Shown here: positions 14,462 to 23,937 of the stretch, piece after piece | Layout: every line of letters starts with the position of its first letter | Position numbering within the stretch: position 1 is the stretch's first letter | Source of the DNA: RGIG2206 sp045579085 | GTDB lineage: Bacteria; Bacillota; Clostridia; Oscillospirales; Acutalibacteraceae | DNA: 64,000 nucleotides | Direction: 5' to 3' | NCBI GenBank assembly: GCA_045579085.1 | Contig: JAZNLO010000001.1 | Coordinates: 46,772 to 110,771 of the forward strand | Notes under the pieces: generated by a model | What the model was told of the DNA's origin: nothing | Database searches by the model: none | Seen by the model: the letters and a program-made list of their open reading frames with translations, nothing else | Program-made: the position numbers and the translations under genes

Positions 14462-16450
14462 ATGGCAAAAATGCCGATGAAGCAGATACGAATTGTTGCT
14501 TTAAGGGCAGAACGCAAAAAGCTGCTTGAAAAACTGCAGCAGCTCGGTGTGATGGAGATACTCTCTGAGGAGAAGTCCGCAAGGGGCTTTGAGCGTATTG
14601 ACACAAGCGGCAGCGAGAGAGTGTTTGAGCGAAATGTTGAAACGGCTAATGAGGCGTTGAGAATTTTAGATAAGGTTGCGCCTGAGAAAAAAGGCTTGCT
14701 TGATTCTTTTTCAGGCAGACGTGAAATAGAGCTTGGAGAGCTAAGCTTTTGCGCTGAAAACAGAACTCACCTGATGAAGCTGTGCTCAAAAATAATTGAG
14801 CTTTATAAGCAGTGCGAGGAAAACGATGCAGAAGCGGTAAGGCTGATGGCAAACATAGCACAGCTTGAGCCTTGGCAAAAGCTCGATGTCCCGTTTAGCT
14901 TTGAAGGAACGGATAAAACACGGGTGTTTATCGGTTCGCTACCCGCTGCGTACCAGTCGCAGACGCTTTATGACGCTATAAGCGAGAGATGCCCCGACAC
15001 AGCATTTGAGTTTGAGATAATCTCCTCGTCTTCAAGTATGACCTGTGTGTTTGTAATGACTCACACCTCAAATGCAGAGCAGATGATGAAGGCGCTTCGT
15101 TCACTTGGCTTTGCTAAGCCGATGGGCGCAAACCGTTCGTTGCCTAAGGATAAAATTGAGCGGTTGAGAAACCGTTTGAACAGCTTGCCGGAGGAAAACA
15201 AGGCGCTTGAAGAGGAAATTGCTTCGCTTGCAGAGCACAGGCAGGAGATAGAATCGGTTAGCGATTATTTCCGTATTAGAGCGGATAAATATAAGGTAAT
15301 AGGCGAGATTGACCATTCGAAGCACGCAGTTGTTATCAAGGGTTATGTTACCGAGCAGGACGCTGAGCGGCTTGAAAAAGCACTCACAGATACTTGCACG
15401 TGCGTTGTGGAGTTTAGTGACGTCAATCCCGATGAGGCTCCTGTTAAGTTTAGCAATAATGCGTTCGTTTCTCCTGTGGAATCAATAGTTGAGATGTACG
15501 CAATGCCCAACGCAACCGACATTGACCCCACACCTGTGATGGCATTTTTCTTTTATTTCTTCTTTGGAATGATGTTCTCAGATGCGGGATACGGCTTGCT
15601 GATGGTGATTGCAACTACATGGGCGCTTAAGAAGTTTAAACCGGAGAAGAGTATGGAGCAGAGCATGAAGCTGTTTAGAAACTGCGGCATATTTACAATG
15701 CTCTGGGGCTTCATTTACGCAAGCTTCTTTGGTGACATTCTTAACACTGTTATAAAGAGCATAGCAGGAAGACAGATAGACATTCCCTTTATAACAAAGC
15801 CTATAATCGACCCTGTTAACGATTCAACGTTGCTTATGATAATTTCAATAGCGTTTGGTTTGATACAGATTCTGGTTGGCTTGGGAGCAAAGTTTTATGT
15901 TCTGTGGCGACAGGGCGAGCGGTTTGCAGCAATTTTTGACTGCGGCTCGTGGATGCTGTTGCTGACGGGCGTTGCGGTGCTTGCATCGGGGCTGGTGCTC
16001 GGTGAAACGTTTATTTATATAGGCGCAGGCATTTCGATATTAAGCGCTTTAGCGCTGGTGCTTACGCAAGGGCGCAGCAAAAAGGGCATAGTGATGAAGT
16101 TCTTTTCAGGCATTGCCAGTCTATATGATTCAACAGGCTATATAAGCGACCTTATGAGTTATACAAGGCTTTTAGCTTTGGGACTCACAACGGCAATAAT
16201 GGGAAACGTTTTCAATGTTTTGTCTTTGCAGTTTTCGGGAAGTGTGTGGACAGTGATACCGATGATTTTGGTGTTTATCATAGGCCACGCAGTAAACTTT
16301 GGGCTGAATGTACTCGGCTCGTATGTTCACTCGATTAGACTGCAGTATGTTGAAATGTTTGGTAAGTTTTATGAGGGCGGCGGCAAAAAATTCGAGCCGT
16401 TTGAACTCAAGAGTAAATATACAAGAATACGGGAGGAAAACAAACAATGA
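14462..16450 (+). CDS. ntpI: V-type ATP synthase subunit I (a-type, NtpI)
   Basis: The 662-residue stator subunit carries ions to and from the membrane rotor. Its N-terminal half (about 1-345) is soluble and includes coiled-coil stretches that bind the peripheral stalks. The C-terminal half has about seven or eight membrane helices starting near AFFFYFFFGMMFSDAGYGLL. The key helix containing DLMSYTRLLALGLTTAIMG supplies the conserved arginine facing the c-ring, and a second conserved stretch is GHAVNFGLNVLGSYVHSIRLQYVEMFGKFYEGGGKKF. It overlaps the start of the next gene by four bases. Confidence 0.96.
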   Translation: MAKMPMKQIRIVALRAERKKLLEKLQQLGVMEILSEEKSARGFERIDTSGSERVFERNVETANEALRILDKVAPEKKGLLDSFSGRREIELGELSFCAENRTHLMKLCSKIIELYKQCEENDAEAVRLMANIAQLEPWQKLDVPFSFEGTDKTRVFIGSLPAAYQSQTLYDAISERCPDTAFEFEIISSSSSMTCVFVMTHTSNAEQMMKALRSLGFAKPMGANRSLPKDKIERLRNRLNSLPEENKALEEEIASLAEHRQEIESVSDYFRIRADKYKVIGEIDHSKHAVVIKGYVTEQDAERLEKALTDTCTCVVEFSDVNPDEAPVKFSNNAFVSPVESIVEMYAMPNATDIDPTPVMAFFFYFFFGMMFSDAGYGLLMVIATTWALKKFKPEKSMEQSMKLFRNCGIFTMLWGFIYASFFGDILNTVIKSIAGRQIDIPFITKPIIDPVNDSTLLMIISIAFGLIQILVGLGAKFYVLWRQGERFAAIFDCGSWMLLLTGVAVLASGLVLGETFIYIGAGISILSALALVLTQGRSKKGIVMKFFSGIASLYDSTGYISDLMSYTRLLALGLTTAIMGNVFNVLSLQFSGSVWTVIPMILVFIIGHAVNFGLNVLGSYVHSIRLQYVEMFGKFYEGGGKKFEPFELKSKYTRIREENKQ

Positions 16451-16902
16451 CAGGTACATTTTTTGCATTATTAGGAGTTGCAATCGCAACAGCACTCGCA
16501 GGTATCGGCTCTGCAAAGGGCGTAGGTAAAGCAGCACAGACTGCTATGGGCGTGCTTTCTGAGGATTCATCAAAGTTTGGTAAGATGCTGGTTCTCACAC
16601 TTCTGCCGGGTACACAGGGACTTTACGGCTTTATCGTAGGCTTCCTTATCCTTACAAGCACAATAATGGGTGGCAACGAGGTTACCACCGCTCAGGGACT
16701 TTTGTATGCAGCAGCAGCATTGCCTATCGGTATCGGCGGTATGTTGTCGGCATTTGCACAGGGTAACGCAGCGGTTTCCGGTATAGCTTTAACCGCAAAG
16801 GACGATTCAAACTTCTCAAAGGCAATGGTTTCAATCACTCTTGTTGAGATTTATGCGCTTCTTGCCTTTATCGTTTCACTGCTTACCGTGCTTAATATCT
16901 AA
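16447..16902 (+). CDS. ntpK: V-type ATP synthase subunit K (proteolipid, NtpK), sodium-type
   Basis: The 151-residue rotor-ring proteolipid has four helices made of two repeated hairpins. The residues that coordinate Na+ in Enterococcus hirae NtpK are all present at equivalent positions: L53, T56 and Q57 in LLPGTQG, Q105 in AFAQGN, and E134 in LVEIYALL. This predicts Na+ rather than H+ as the coupling ion. The ion-carrying glutamate is in the second hairpin only, as in other 16-kDa V-type subunits. The start overlaps subunit I (ATGA), so the two are translationally coupled. Confidence 0.96.
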   Translation: MTGTFFALLGVAIATALAGIGSAKGVGKAAQTAMGVLSEDSSKFGKMLVLTLLPGTQGLYGFIVGFLILTSTIMGGNEVTTAQGLLYAAAALPIGIGGMLSAFAQGNAAVSGIALTAKDDSNFSKAMVSITLVEIYALLAFIVSLLTVLNI

Positions 16903-16942
16903 TAAGCACTCAGGTCAATTTTAAACGAAAGGCGTGAGGTCT

Positions 16943-17521
16943 ATGACCGGCAGTGAAAAAATCATAAATATGATAAAAGCCGACGGTGAGGCAGAGGTTG
17001 CCGCAATTAAGGCTGAGGCAGAAGACAAGGCGTCAAAAATCAGAGAACAGGCACAGATTGACGCAGAGACAGCAGCCGAAAAAATACTTGCTGAGGCTAA
17101 AGAAAAAAGTGCTCAGAGCGTTAAAAACGCAGAGTCATCAAGCGAGCTTGTTAAACGTAATGCTATGCTTTTAAGCCGTCGCAACGAGATAGATAAAACT
17201 ATCACAGCCGCACTCGACTTGCTTTATAGCCAGAGTGACAGTGAGTATTTCAAAACGCTTGTTCATCTCGCATCGTCGCTTAAAGGGAAAAGCGGTATAC
17301 TTTGCCTTAATCAGAGAGATTTAAACAGAGTGCCCGATGATTTTTTGGACGCTCTCTGTAAGGTTGGCGTAAAGGCAACGCTTGATGCTGAGCCGTGCGA
17401 TATAGACGGCGGATTTATACTTAAATGCGCAGACATAGAGTATTGCACTGATTTCAAAGCGATACTTGAGGAAAAACGCGAGGCGGTTGAGGACCTTATC
17501 AATCGTGAGTTATTTAAATAG
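16943..17521 (+). CDS. ntpE: V-type ATP synthase subunit E (NtpE)
   Basis: The 192-residue peripheral-stalk protein has a long N-terminal helix rich in Ala/Glu/Lys (GEAEVAAIKAEAEDKASKI and onward to about residue 95) that forms a coiled coil with the G/H subunit. A C-terminal globular domain follows that binds the catalytic head (IDGGFILKCADIEYCTDFKAIL). ATG at 16943 is preferred over a GTG at 16934, because the AAAGG site fits only the ATG. Its place between K and C is the standard order. Confidence 0.92.
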   Translation: MTGSEKIINMIKADGEAEVAAIKAEAEDKASKIREQAQIDAETAAEKILAEAKEKSAQSVKNAESSSELVKRNAMLLSRRNEIDKTITAALDLLYSQSDSEYFKTLVHLASSLKGKSGILCLNQRDLNRVPDDFLDALCKVGVKATLDAEPCDIDGGFILKCADIEYCTDFKAILEEKREAVEDLINRELFK

Positions 17522-17532
17522 GGGGCGGGCGT

Positions 17533-18495
17533 ATGTCACTTTCCTATGAATACTCGGTGGGCAGTATAAAAGCAAAAGAAAGCAGCTTGCTTTCAAAGCA
17601 GGACTTGGAAATGCTTGTTGTTGCCGATTCGCTTGACGCATTTATGAATATATTGCGCGACAAGGGTTATGACGGCGATACTGTTGAGAGTATGCTTGAA
17701 AATAAAACTGCTGAGCTATGGCAGTATATAAAGTCTATCGCCCCTGAGGCAGACAGTGTAAACGTGTTTCTTTACAGAAACGATTTGCATAATATAAAAG
17801 CCACAATTAAAGGCGTGCTTTCCGGACGCAGTTACAGCCATTTGTTGCTTTCCAATGCAACCATATACACTGACGTTTTGCGTCAGGCAGTGGAAAAACG
17901 CAAATTTAGCATTTTGCCCGAGTGGCTGGCAGAGGCGGCTGAGAGCGCGTACGAGGTTATAGCGCATAACAGCGATTCAAGGCTTGGGGATGCGATACTC
18001 GATAAAGCGGCGATGAGCCTGATGCTTAAAACTACCGAAAAGCTCAGCGAAAACATTAAGAGCTATTTTAAAATGCTCGTGTTTTATAACGATGTTAAGG
18101 TTGCGCTTCGTGCTGTACGCACCTCAACAACCGCCGAATATATAAGAGCGGCTGTTTGCGAGGTTGAAGGCGTTGACCTTGAAAAGTGGGTTAAAAGCGC
18201 AGTGGCGGGCAGTGACGAAATGGTGGATTTGCTTAGCAAAATCTCGCTTTATGGCTGCGAAACAGCAATAAAAGCGTTCAAGAAATCACCGTCCGAATTT
18301 GAAAAATGCGTTGATAATATGCTCATTGCCCAGATGAGAAAATGCCGCTACTCAGTTGACGGCATTGAAACTATCTTCGGATACATTATCGCAAGCGAGG
18401 CAGAGATAAAACTGCTGCATATAATCGCTTCGGGCATCAGAACGGGCGCAGGCGAGCAATTTATCAGAGAAAGGCTGAGGGATATCAATGGATAG
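17533..18495 (+). CDS. ntpC: V-type ATP synthase subunit C (NtpC)
   Basis: The 320-residue, mostly helical protein links the central rotor shaft to the proteolipid ring. It contains LFLYRNDLHNIKATIKG-like features (VFLYRNDLHNIKATIKGV), DNMLIAQMRKCRYSVDGIETIFGYIIASEAEIK and the conserved C-terminal RIRTGAGEQFIRERLR-type end, all typical of subunit C/AC39. GGGGGCGGG precedes the ATG. Its end overlaps the next gene by eight bases. Confidence 0.94.
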   Translation: MSLSYEYSVGSIKAKESSLLSKQDLEMLVVADSLDAFMNILRDKGYDGDTVESMLENKTAELWQYIKSIAPEADSVNVFLYRNDLHNIKATIKGVLSGRSYSHLLLSNATIYTDVLRQAVEKRKFSILPEWLAEAAESAYEVIAHNSDSRLGDAILDKAAMSLMLKTTEKLSENIKSYFKMLVFYNDVKVALRAVRTSTTAEYIRAAVCEVEGVDLEKWVKSAVAGSDEMVDLLSKISLYGCETAIKAFKKSPSEFEKCVDNMLIAQMRKCRYSVDGIETIFGYIIASEAEIKLLHIIASGIRTGAGEQFIRERLRDING

Positions 18496-18811
18496 CAGAG
18501 TAGCTGTTATTGGTGATAGCGAAAGCATAAAGGGGTTTGCAGCCGTAGGATTTGATATCTATGAATGTCAGGATGAACAAACAGCTGCGACAACATTAAA
18601 AAAGTTAATCGACGGCTCAGAATATGCAATAGTATTTGTTACAGAGCAGTTCTTTGTCGGTTTAGAAAAAGAGCGTTCAAAAATTGCTCAAAGCCTTACA
18701 CCTGCAGTAGTGCCGCTTCCGTCGGTAACGACAAGTGACGGTGTGGGAATGGCCAGACTTAGCTCTTTTGTTGAGAAAGCGGTTGGCTCAGATATAATCT
18801 TTAACGATTAG
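18488..18811 (+). CDS. ntpG: V-type ATP synthase subunit F (NtpG)
   Basis: The 107-residue protein is the central-shaft subunit that pairs with subunit D. It starts with VAVIGDSESIKGFAAVGF, the conserved opening of the family, followed by a CheY-like alternating beta/alpha pattern and EYAIVFVTEQ. The eight-base overlap with subunit C means close translational coupling. It is often named atpF in Clostridia and ntpG in Enterococcus. Confidence 0.94.
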   Translation: MDSRVAVIGDSESIKGFAAVGFDIYECQDEQTAATTLKKLIDGSEYAIVFVTEQFFVGLEKERSKIAQSLTPAVVPLPSVTTSDGVGMARLSSFVEKAVGSDIIFND

Positions 18812-18829
18812 AAAGGCTGGACAGAAAAA

Positions 18830-20599
18830 ATGAAACAAGGCTCAATAGTTAAGGTGGCAGGCCCTCTGATTATCGCTGAAGGAATGCGCGACGCAAATAT
18901 GTTTGACGTTGTCAGAGTTGGCGAAAACCGCCTTATCGGAGAAATCATAGAAATGCACGGCGACCGTGCTTCAATTCAGGTTTACGAGGAAACCTCTGGC
19001 ATCGGAACAGGGGAGAAGGTTGAATCGACTGGCATACCGCTGTCGGTTGAGCTTGGACCCGGACTTATCGGCTCTATATTTGACGGAATTCAGCGTCCGC
19101 TTGAGGAGATAATGAAGGTAAGCGGCACCAATCTTAAGAGAGGTGTTGACGTTCCTGCGCTCTCAAGACAGAAGCAGTGGCATTTTGAGCCTGCAAAGCA
19201 GGTGGGAGATGCTGTTAAAGCAGGCGACGTGCTTGGTACTGTTGAGGAAACCAAGGTTGTAAGCCATAAAATTATGGTTCCAAACGGAGTTGAGGGCGTT
19301 GTACGTTCTATCGAAAGCGGCGACTTCAATATCGAGGCAGAAATTGCTGTCATAGAGGATAGCAAGGGCAAAACAGTGCCTGTAAAAATGATGCACACCT
19401 GGCCGGTTCGAGTTGGCAGGTCGTATAAGCGCAAGCTCTCGCCTGACATTCTGCTTACCACAGGTCAGCGTGTAATCGATACGCTCTTCCCGCTTGCAAA
19501 GGGCGGCGTTGCGGCAGTACCTGGCCCGTTCGGCTCAGGTAAAACTGTTGTTCAGCATCAGCTTGCCAAGTGGGCAGCGGCGGATATCATCGTTTATATC
19601 GGTTGCGGAGAGCGCGGGAACGAGATGACAGACGTTCTCAACGAGTTCCCTGAGCTTAAGGACCCAAGAACAGGTAGCTCGCTTATGGAGAGAACAGTTC
19701 TTATTGCAAACACATCGGATATGCCTGTTGCGGCACGTGAAGCATCTATTTACACAGGTATTACTATAGCTGAGTATTTTAGAGATATGGGATATACAGT
19801 TGCGCTTATGGCTGACTCAACTTCACGTTGGGCAGAGGCGCTGCGTGAGATGTCGGGCAGACTTGAGGAAATGCCTGGTGAGGAGGGCTACCCTGCATAC
19901 TTGGGCAGCCGTTTGGCGCAGTTCTATGAGCGTGCAGGTAGAGTAATAGTAAACGGCACAGACGATGTTGAGGGTGCGCTTTCGGTTATCGGTGCAGTTT
20001 CACCTCCGGGTGGTGACATATCCGAGCCTGTTTCTCAGGCAACGCTCAGAATCGTTAAGGTGTTCTGGGGACTTGACTCATCGCTTGCATATAAGCGTCA
20101 TTTCCCTGCAATAAACTGGCTCACCAGCTATTCGCTTTACTCTGACCAGCTTGAAAACTGGTTTAACGAAAACGTTGGCGCAGATTGGACTAAGCTCAGA
20201 GGCAGACTGATGATGGTGCTTCAGGAGGAAGCCGAGCTTGAGGAAATAGTAAAGCTTGTCGGTATGGACGCACTCAGCGCATCAGACAGACTCAAGCTTG
20301 AGGTTGCTCGCTCAATCAGAGAGGACTATCTGCACCAGAACGCCTTTATGGAAGAGGACACTTATACCTCGCTTCATAAGCAGTATTTGCTGATGAAAGC
20401 GATTATGGAATACTATGATAAATCTGCCGCAGCACTTGAACAGGGCTGCAGCATAGAGCCGCTTGTTACACTGGCATCAAGAGAGAGAATAGGCAGACTC
20501 AAGTATGTTAATGAGGATGTGGCAGATGCTGAGTATGACAGTACAATGGCTCAGCTTGAAGCTGAGATTAAAGAAGCAGTTGAGAGGAGGGATTATTGA
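18830..20599 (+). CDS. ntpA: V-type ATP synthase catalytic subunit A (NtpA)
   Basis: The 589-residue subunit binds and hydrolyses (or makes) ATP. Features in order: an N-terminal beta barrel (KVAGPLIIAEGM), the non-homologous bulge region unique to V/A-type A subunits (about 110-190), the Walker A loop GPFGSGKT near residues 231-238, the catalytic ERGNE segment, the Walker B-region VALMADSTSRWAEALREMSGRL, and the SPPGGDISEPV loop. The stop codon overlaps the start of subunit B by one base (TGATG). No residue of the catalytic core appears changed. Confidence 0.98.
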   Translation: MKQGSIVKVAGPLIIAEGMRDANMFDVVRVGENRLIGEIIEMHGDRASIQVYEETSGIGTGEKVESTGIPLSVELGPGLIGSIFDGIQRPLEEIMKVSGTNLKRGVDVPALSRQKQWHFEPAKQVGDAVKAGDVLGTVEETKVVSHKIMVPNGVEGVVRSIESGDFNIEAEIAVIEDSKGKTVPVKMMHTWPVRVGRSYKRKLSPDILLTTGQRVIDTLFPLAKGGVAAVPGPFGSGKTVVQHQLAKWAAADIIVYIGCGERGNEMTDVLNEFPELKDPRTGSSLMERTVLIANTSDMPVAAREASIYTGITIAEYFRDMGYTVALMADSTSRWAEALREMSGRLEEMPGEEGYPAYLGSRLAQFYERAGRVIVNGTDDVEGALSVIGAVSPPGGDISEPVSQATLRIVKVFWGLDSSLAYKRHFPAINWLTSYSLYSDQLENWFNENVGADWTKLRGRLMMVLQEEAELEEIVKLVGMDALSASDRLKLEVARSIREDYLHQNAFMEEDTYTSLHKQYLLMKAIMEYYDKSAAALEQGCSIEPLVTLASRERIGRLKYVNEDVADAEYDSTMAQLEAEIKEAVERRDY

Positions 20600-21969
20600 T
20601 GCCGAAGGAATACCGCACTATAAGAGAGGTTGCAGGACCGCTTATGATGGTAAGCGACGTTGAGGGTGTTAAGTATGACGAGCTCGGAGAAATCGAGCTG
20701 CCAAACGGTGAAAAGCGTCGTTGCAGAGTGCTTGAGGTTAACGGCACCAATGCCCTTGTTCAGTTGTTTGAAAGCTCTGCGGGAGTAAATTTAGCAGAGT
20801 CAAAGGTAAGATTTTTGGGCAGGTCGATGGAGCTTGCAGTTTCGTCTGATATGCTTTCAAGAGTTTTTGATGGACTCGGCCGTCCGATTGACGGTGGCCC
20901 AGCCATTATCCCTGAGAAGCGTCTTGACGTAAACGGCACGCCGATGAATCCTGCGGCAAGAAATTATCCGCAGGAGTTTATCCAGACGGGAATATCAGCA
21001 ATAGACGGACTCAACACTCTTGTAAGAGGTCAAAAGCTGCCGATATTCTCCGCTTCGGGACTTCCCCATGCGCAGTTGGCAGCGCAGATAGCACGTCAGG
21101 CAGCCGTTAGAGGTAATGACGAGCAGTTTGCGGTTGTTTTTGCCGCAATGGGTATCACCTTCGAGGAATCGGATTACTTCGTAAATTCGTTCAGAGAAAC
21201 AGGCGCGCTTGACAGAACAGTAATGTTTGTAAACTTAGCAAACGACCCTGCTATTGAGCGAATTGCAACGCCTAAGATGGCGCTTACCGCTGCCGAGTAT
21301 CTTGCATTTGAGTGCGATATGCACGTGCTTGTAATTATGACCGATATCACTAACTATGCCGACGCACTGCGTGAGGTGTCAGCCGCACGTAAAGAGGTGC
21401 CGGGCAGACGTGGTTATCCCGGATATATGTACACCGACTTTGCTTCGTTGTATGAGAGAGCGGGAAGACTCAAGGGCAGCAACGGCTCAATAACACTGAT
21501 ACCGATTTTGACAATGCCTGAAGATGATAAAACTCATCCGATTCCCGACCTTACAGGCTATATAACTGAGGGTCAGATAATTCTTTCCCGTGAGCTTTAT
21601 CGCAGAGGCATTACTCCACCTATCGACGTTTTGCCGTCGCTTTCACGACTTAAGGACAAGGGTATCGGCGAGGGCCGTACCAGAGAAGACCACGCAAGCA
21701 CAATGAATCAGCTCTTTGCCGCTTATGCAAGAGGTAAAGACGCAAAAGAGCTTATGGTAATTTTGGGCGAAGCGGCGCTTACCGATATGGATAAGCTTTA
21801 TGCAAAATTTGCAGACCGTTTTGAGCAGGAATATGTATCTCAGGGATACCGCTCAAACAGAACGATAGAGGAAACACTCGATATCGGCTGGGAGCTGTTG
21901 AGAATTTTGCCGCGAAGCGAGCTTAAGCGTATTAAGGACGAAATGCTCGATAAGTATTACGGCGAGTAA
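20599..21969 (+). CDS. ntpB: V-type ATP synthase regulatory subunit B (NtpB)
   Basis: The 456-residue subunit alternates with A in the head but is non-catalytic: where A has a P-loop, B has [19 protein letters not shown]. Other family markers are [12 protein letters not shown], the [36 protein letters not shown]-like stretch, and [26 protein letters not shown]. The start is ATG at 20599 with GGAGGG upstream, fused to the stop of subunit A. It is the typical A-B pair. Confidence 0.98.
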   Translation: [456 protein letters not shown]

Positions 21970-21983
21970 AGGAGAAAGCAGCG

Positions 21984-22643
21984 ATGGCTGTTATGAATGT
22001 AAACCCTACAAGAATGCAGCTTAGTAAGCTGAAAAAACAGCTTACTACCGCTGTAAGAGGGCATAAGCTTTTAAAGGATAAGCGTGATGAGCTTATGCGC
22101 CAGTTTCTTGATATGATGCGAGAGAGCAAGGCTCTGCGTCAAAAGGTGGAGGCGGCTCTCAGTGAGGCAAACAAGCATTTTGTAGAGGCATCGGCAGTTA
22201 TGTCTAAGCAGTCGCTTGACGCCGCGCTTATGATATCAAAGCAGCAGGTGCAGCTTGGGGTAAAAAGCAAAAACGTAATGAGCGTGGATATCCCCGTGTT
22301 TGAGGCGAAAACTCGCACACAGGATATGGGCGATATTTACCCCTATGGCTTCGCTTTTACGTCATTTGAGCTTGACTCGGCTATAGATAGTTTAAACACT
22401 ATCGTGCCCGAGCTTATAAGAATGGCAGAGCTTGAGCGCTCGGTAGAGTTAATGGCGTCTGAAATTGAAAAGACAAGGCGCAGAGTTAACGCTCTTGAGC
22501 ACGTTATGATACCCAGATATCAGGAAACTATAAAGTCGATTACTATGAAGCTTGAAGAAAATGAACGTGCAAGCCGCACACGATTGATGAAGGTTAAGGA
22601 TATGATGCTCGAACAGGCGCATCATTACAGCGAGGCGAAATAG
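21984..22643 (+). CDS. ntpD: V-type ATP synthase subunit D (NtpD)
   Basis: The 219-residue protein forms the central rotor shaft as a long antiparallel coiled coil. It begins with VNPTRMQLSKLKKQL and continues LLKDKRDELMRQF, both diagnostic of subunit D. The C-terminal helix contains EIEKTRRRVNALEHVMIPR. GGAG lies before the ATG. It is the last ATPase gene, and nth starts two bases after its stop. Confidence 0.96.
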   Translation: MAVMNVNPTRMQLSKLKKQLTTAVRGHKLLKDKRDELMRQFLDMMRESKALRQKVEAALSEANKHFVEASAVMSKQSLDAALMISKQQVQLGVKSKNVMSVDIPVFEAKTRTQDMGDIYPYGFAFTSFELDSAIDSLNTIVPELIRMAELERSVELMASEIEKTRRRVNALEHVMIPRYQETIKSITMKLEENERASRTRLMKVKDMMLEQAHHYSEAK

Positions 22644-22645
22644 CG

Positions 22646-23293
22646 ATGACTAAGAAGCAGCGTGCAGATGAGATAGAAAGACTGCTCATCGAAGCGTATC
22701 CTGAGGCACAGTGTGCTCTGAACGCATCAACTCCGCACGAGCTATTGATTGCAACAAGGCTGTCTGCGCAGTGCACAGATGCACGAGTGAATATGGTCAC
22801 GCCTGCGCTTTTTGAGCGGTTTAAGACGGTTGACGAGTTTGCTGAGGCAGACGTTGACGAGGTTGCGCAGTATATACGCTCTTGCGGCTTGTATAAGACT
22901 AAGGCGGCGGATATTGTGAATATGTGCCGTCAACTGCGTGATAAGTTTGACGGCAAAGTGCCCGACAATATTGAAGAGCTGACAACGCTCAGCGGCGTTG
23001 GCAGAAAAACCGCAAACCTGATTTGCGGCGATATATACGGTAAGCCTGCAGTTGTATCGGATACGCACGTTATTCGCATAACGAATTTGCTTGGGTTAAC
23101 AGAGGGCAAGGATGCGTATAAGGTGGAGATGCAGCTGAAAAAGTTGCTTAATCCGGAAAGGTCCAACGATTTTTGTCATAGAATAGTTTTACACGGCAGA
23201 GCCGTTTGCATTGCGCGCAGACCGAAATGTGATGAATGCACATTGGCGCCTGTTTGCAAGTTTTATCAAAAAAACAATAAAGAAAGAGGTTAG
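22646..23293 (+). CDS. nth: Endonuclease III
   Basis: The 215-residue DNA glycosylase/AP lyase removes oxidised pyrimidines in base-excision repair. It has the helix-hairpin-helix LSGVGRKTANLI with the catalytic lysine, the catalytic Asp in VVSDTHVIRITNLLGL, and a C-terminal [4Fe-4S] ligand set in the pattern C-x6-C-x2-C-x5-C (C-IARRPK-C-DE-C-TLAPV-C). Length is normal. It begins two bases after ntpD and so is expressed from the V-ATPase operon or by coupling to it. No functional link to the ATPase is known. Confidence 0.96.
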   Translation: MTKKQRADEIERLLIEAYPEAQCALNASTPHELLIATRLSAQCTDARVNMVTPALFERFKTVDEFAEADVDEVAQYIRSCGLYKTKAADIVNMCRQLRDKFDGKVPDNIEELTTLSGVGRKTANLICGDIYGKPAVVSDTHVIRITNLLGLTEGKDAYKVEMQLKKLLNPERSNDFCHRIVLHGRAVCIARRPKCDECTLAPVCKFYQKNNKERG

Positions 23294-23297
23294 AATT

Positions 23298-23867
23298 ATG
23301 GAAGAAAACAAGAATTTAGAAAACAATCTGGAGCCTGAAATCACCGCTCAGGGCGAGCAAACAACGATTGAGCAGCCCGCAGTTGAGCAGCCTTCGACTC
23401 CCGTAAATCCGTACATAGTTTCCTCTGATTATAACGCAAACGGACAGTATCAGCCTGTAGTCAGCGCACCCTTGCTTAATCAGAAAAACACAACAAATCA
23501 CGGCATGGCGATTGCATCTATGGTGCTTGGTATTGTGGGAACAGTGCTGTGTTGCTGCTGCGGAACATCGGTTGTGATAGGAATTATAGGACTTATACTT
23601 GGCATTATTGCAAGGTCAAAGGGAAACAGAGAAGTGTTCTCATTGGTTGGTATTATACTTAATTCAGTTGCAATATTCCTATCAATAGCACTTGTAGTTT
23701 ATTATATTATTGCGTTTTTATCAGACCCTGAGGCAATGAATGAGCTGCTTGAGGTGTATGATTACTATGGAATAGATAGCTACGGAACAGATAGTTTCGG
23801 AACAGAAAGCTCATATTATTTCTATGATAATGACTACTATGCCGCATTAAGAGGTCTGATTAAGTAA
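23298..23867 (+). CDS. DUF4190-like membrane protein with disordered N-terminus
   Basis: The 189-residue protein has an acidic, Gln/Pro/Asn-rich disordered N-terminal part (about 1-68), then two membrane helices in a pair: MAIASMVLGIVGTVLCCCC...IGIIGLILGIIARSKGN and FSLVGIILNSVAIFLSIALVVYYII. The GMAIASMVLGIV and LGIIA motifs are those of the DUF4190 family, of unknown role. The C-terminal tail is unusually rich in Tyr, Asp and Ser (DYYGIDSYGTDSFGTESSYYF). The start at 23298 follows AAAGAGG. It probably belongs to the same transcript as nth, five bases upstream. Confidence 0.75.
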   Translation: MEENKNLENNLEPEITAQGEQTTIEQPAVEQPSTPVNPYIVSSDYNANGQYQPVVSAPLLNQKNTTNHGMAIASMVLGIVGTVLCCCCGTSVVIGIIGLILGIIARSKGNREVFSLVGIILNSVAIFLSIALVVYYIIAFLSDPEAMNELLEVYDYYGIDSYGTDSFGTESSYYFYDNDYYAALRGLIK

Positions 23868-23871
23868 TCTC

Positions 23872-23900
23872 TTGAGATTATAGTTGTAGTGTGGTACAAT
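23872..23900 (+). promoter_or_regulatory. Sigma-A type promoter for tRNA-Ala
   Basis: TTGAGA, 17-base spacer, TACAAT, ending 37 bases before the mature tRNA. Confidence 0.75.
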
Positions 23901-23933
23901 ATTAACCTGCAAGGGTAATCCTTGTGGGTTAAT
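23901..23933 (+). repeat. 14-bp inverted repeat in the tRNA-Ala 5' leader
   Basis: Arms ATTAACCTGCAAGG and CCTTGTGGGTTAAT pair over 14 positions (two G-T wobbles) around the loop GTAAT. It begins immediately after the -10 box, so it may act on DNA or as part of the precursor tRNA leader. No U-run follows, so it is not an ordinary terminator. Confidence 0.7.
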
Positions 23934-23937
23934 ATAT

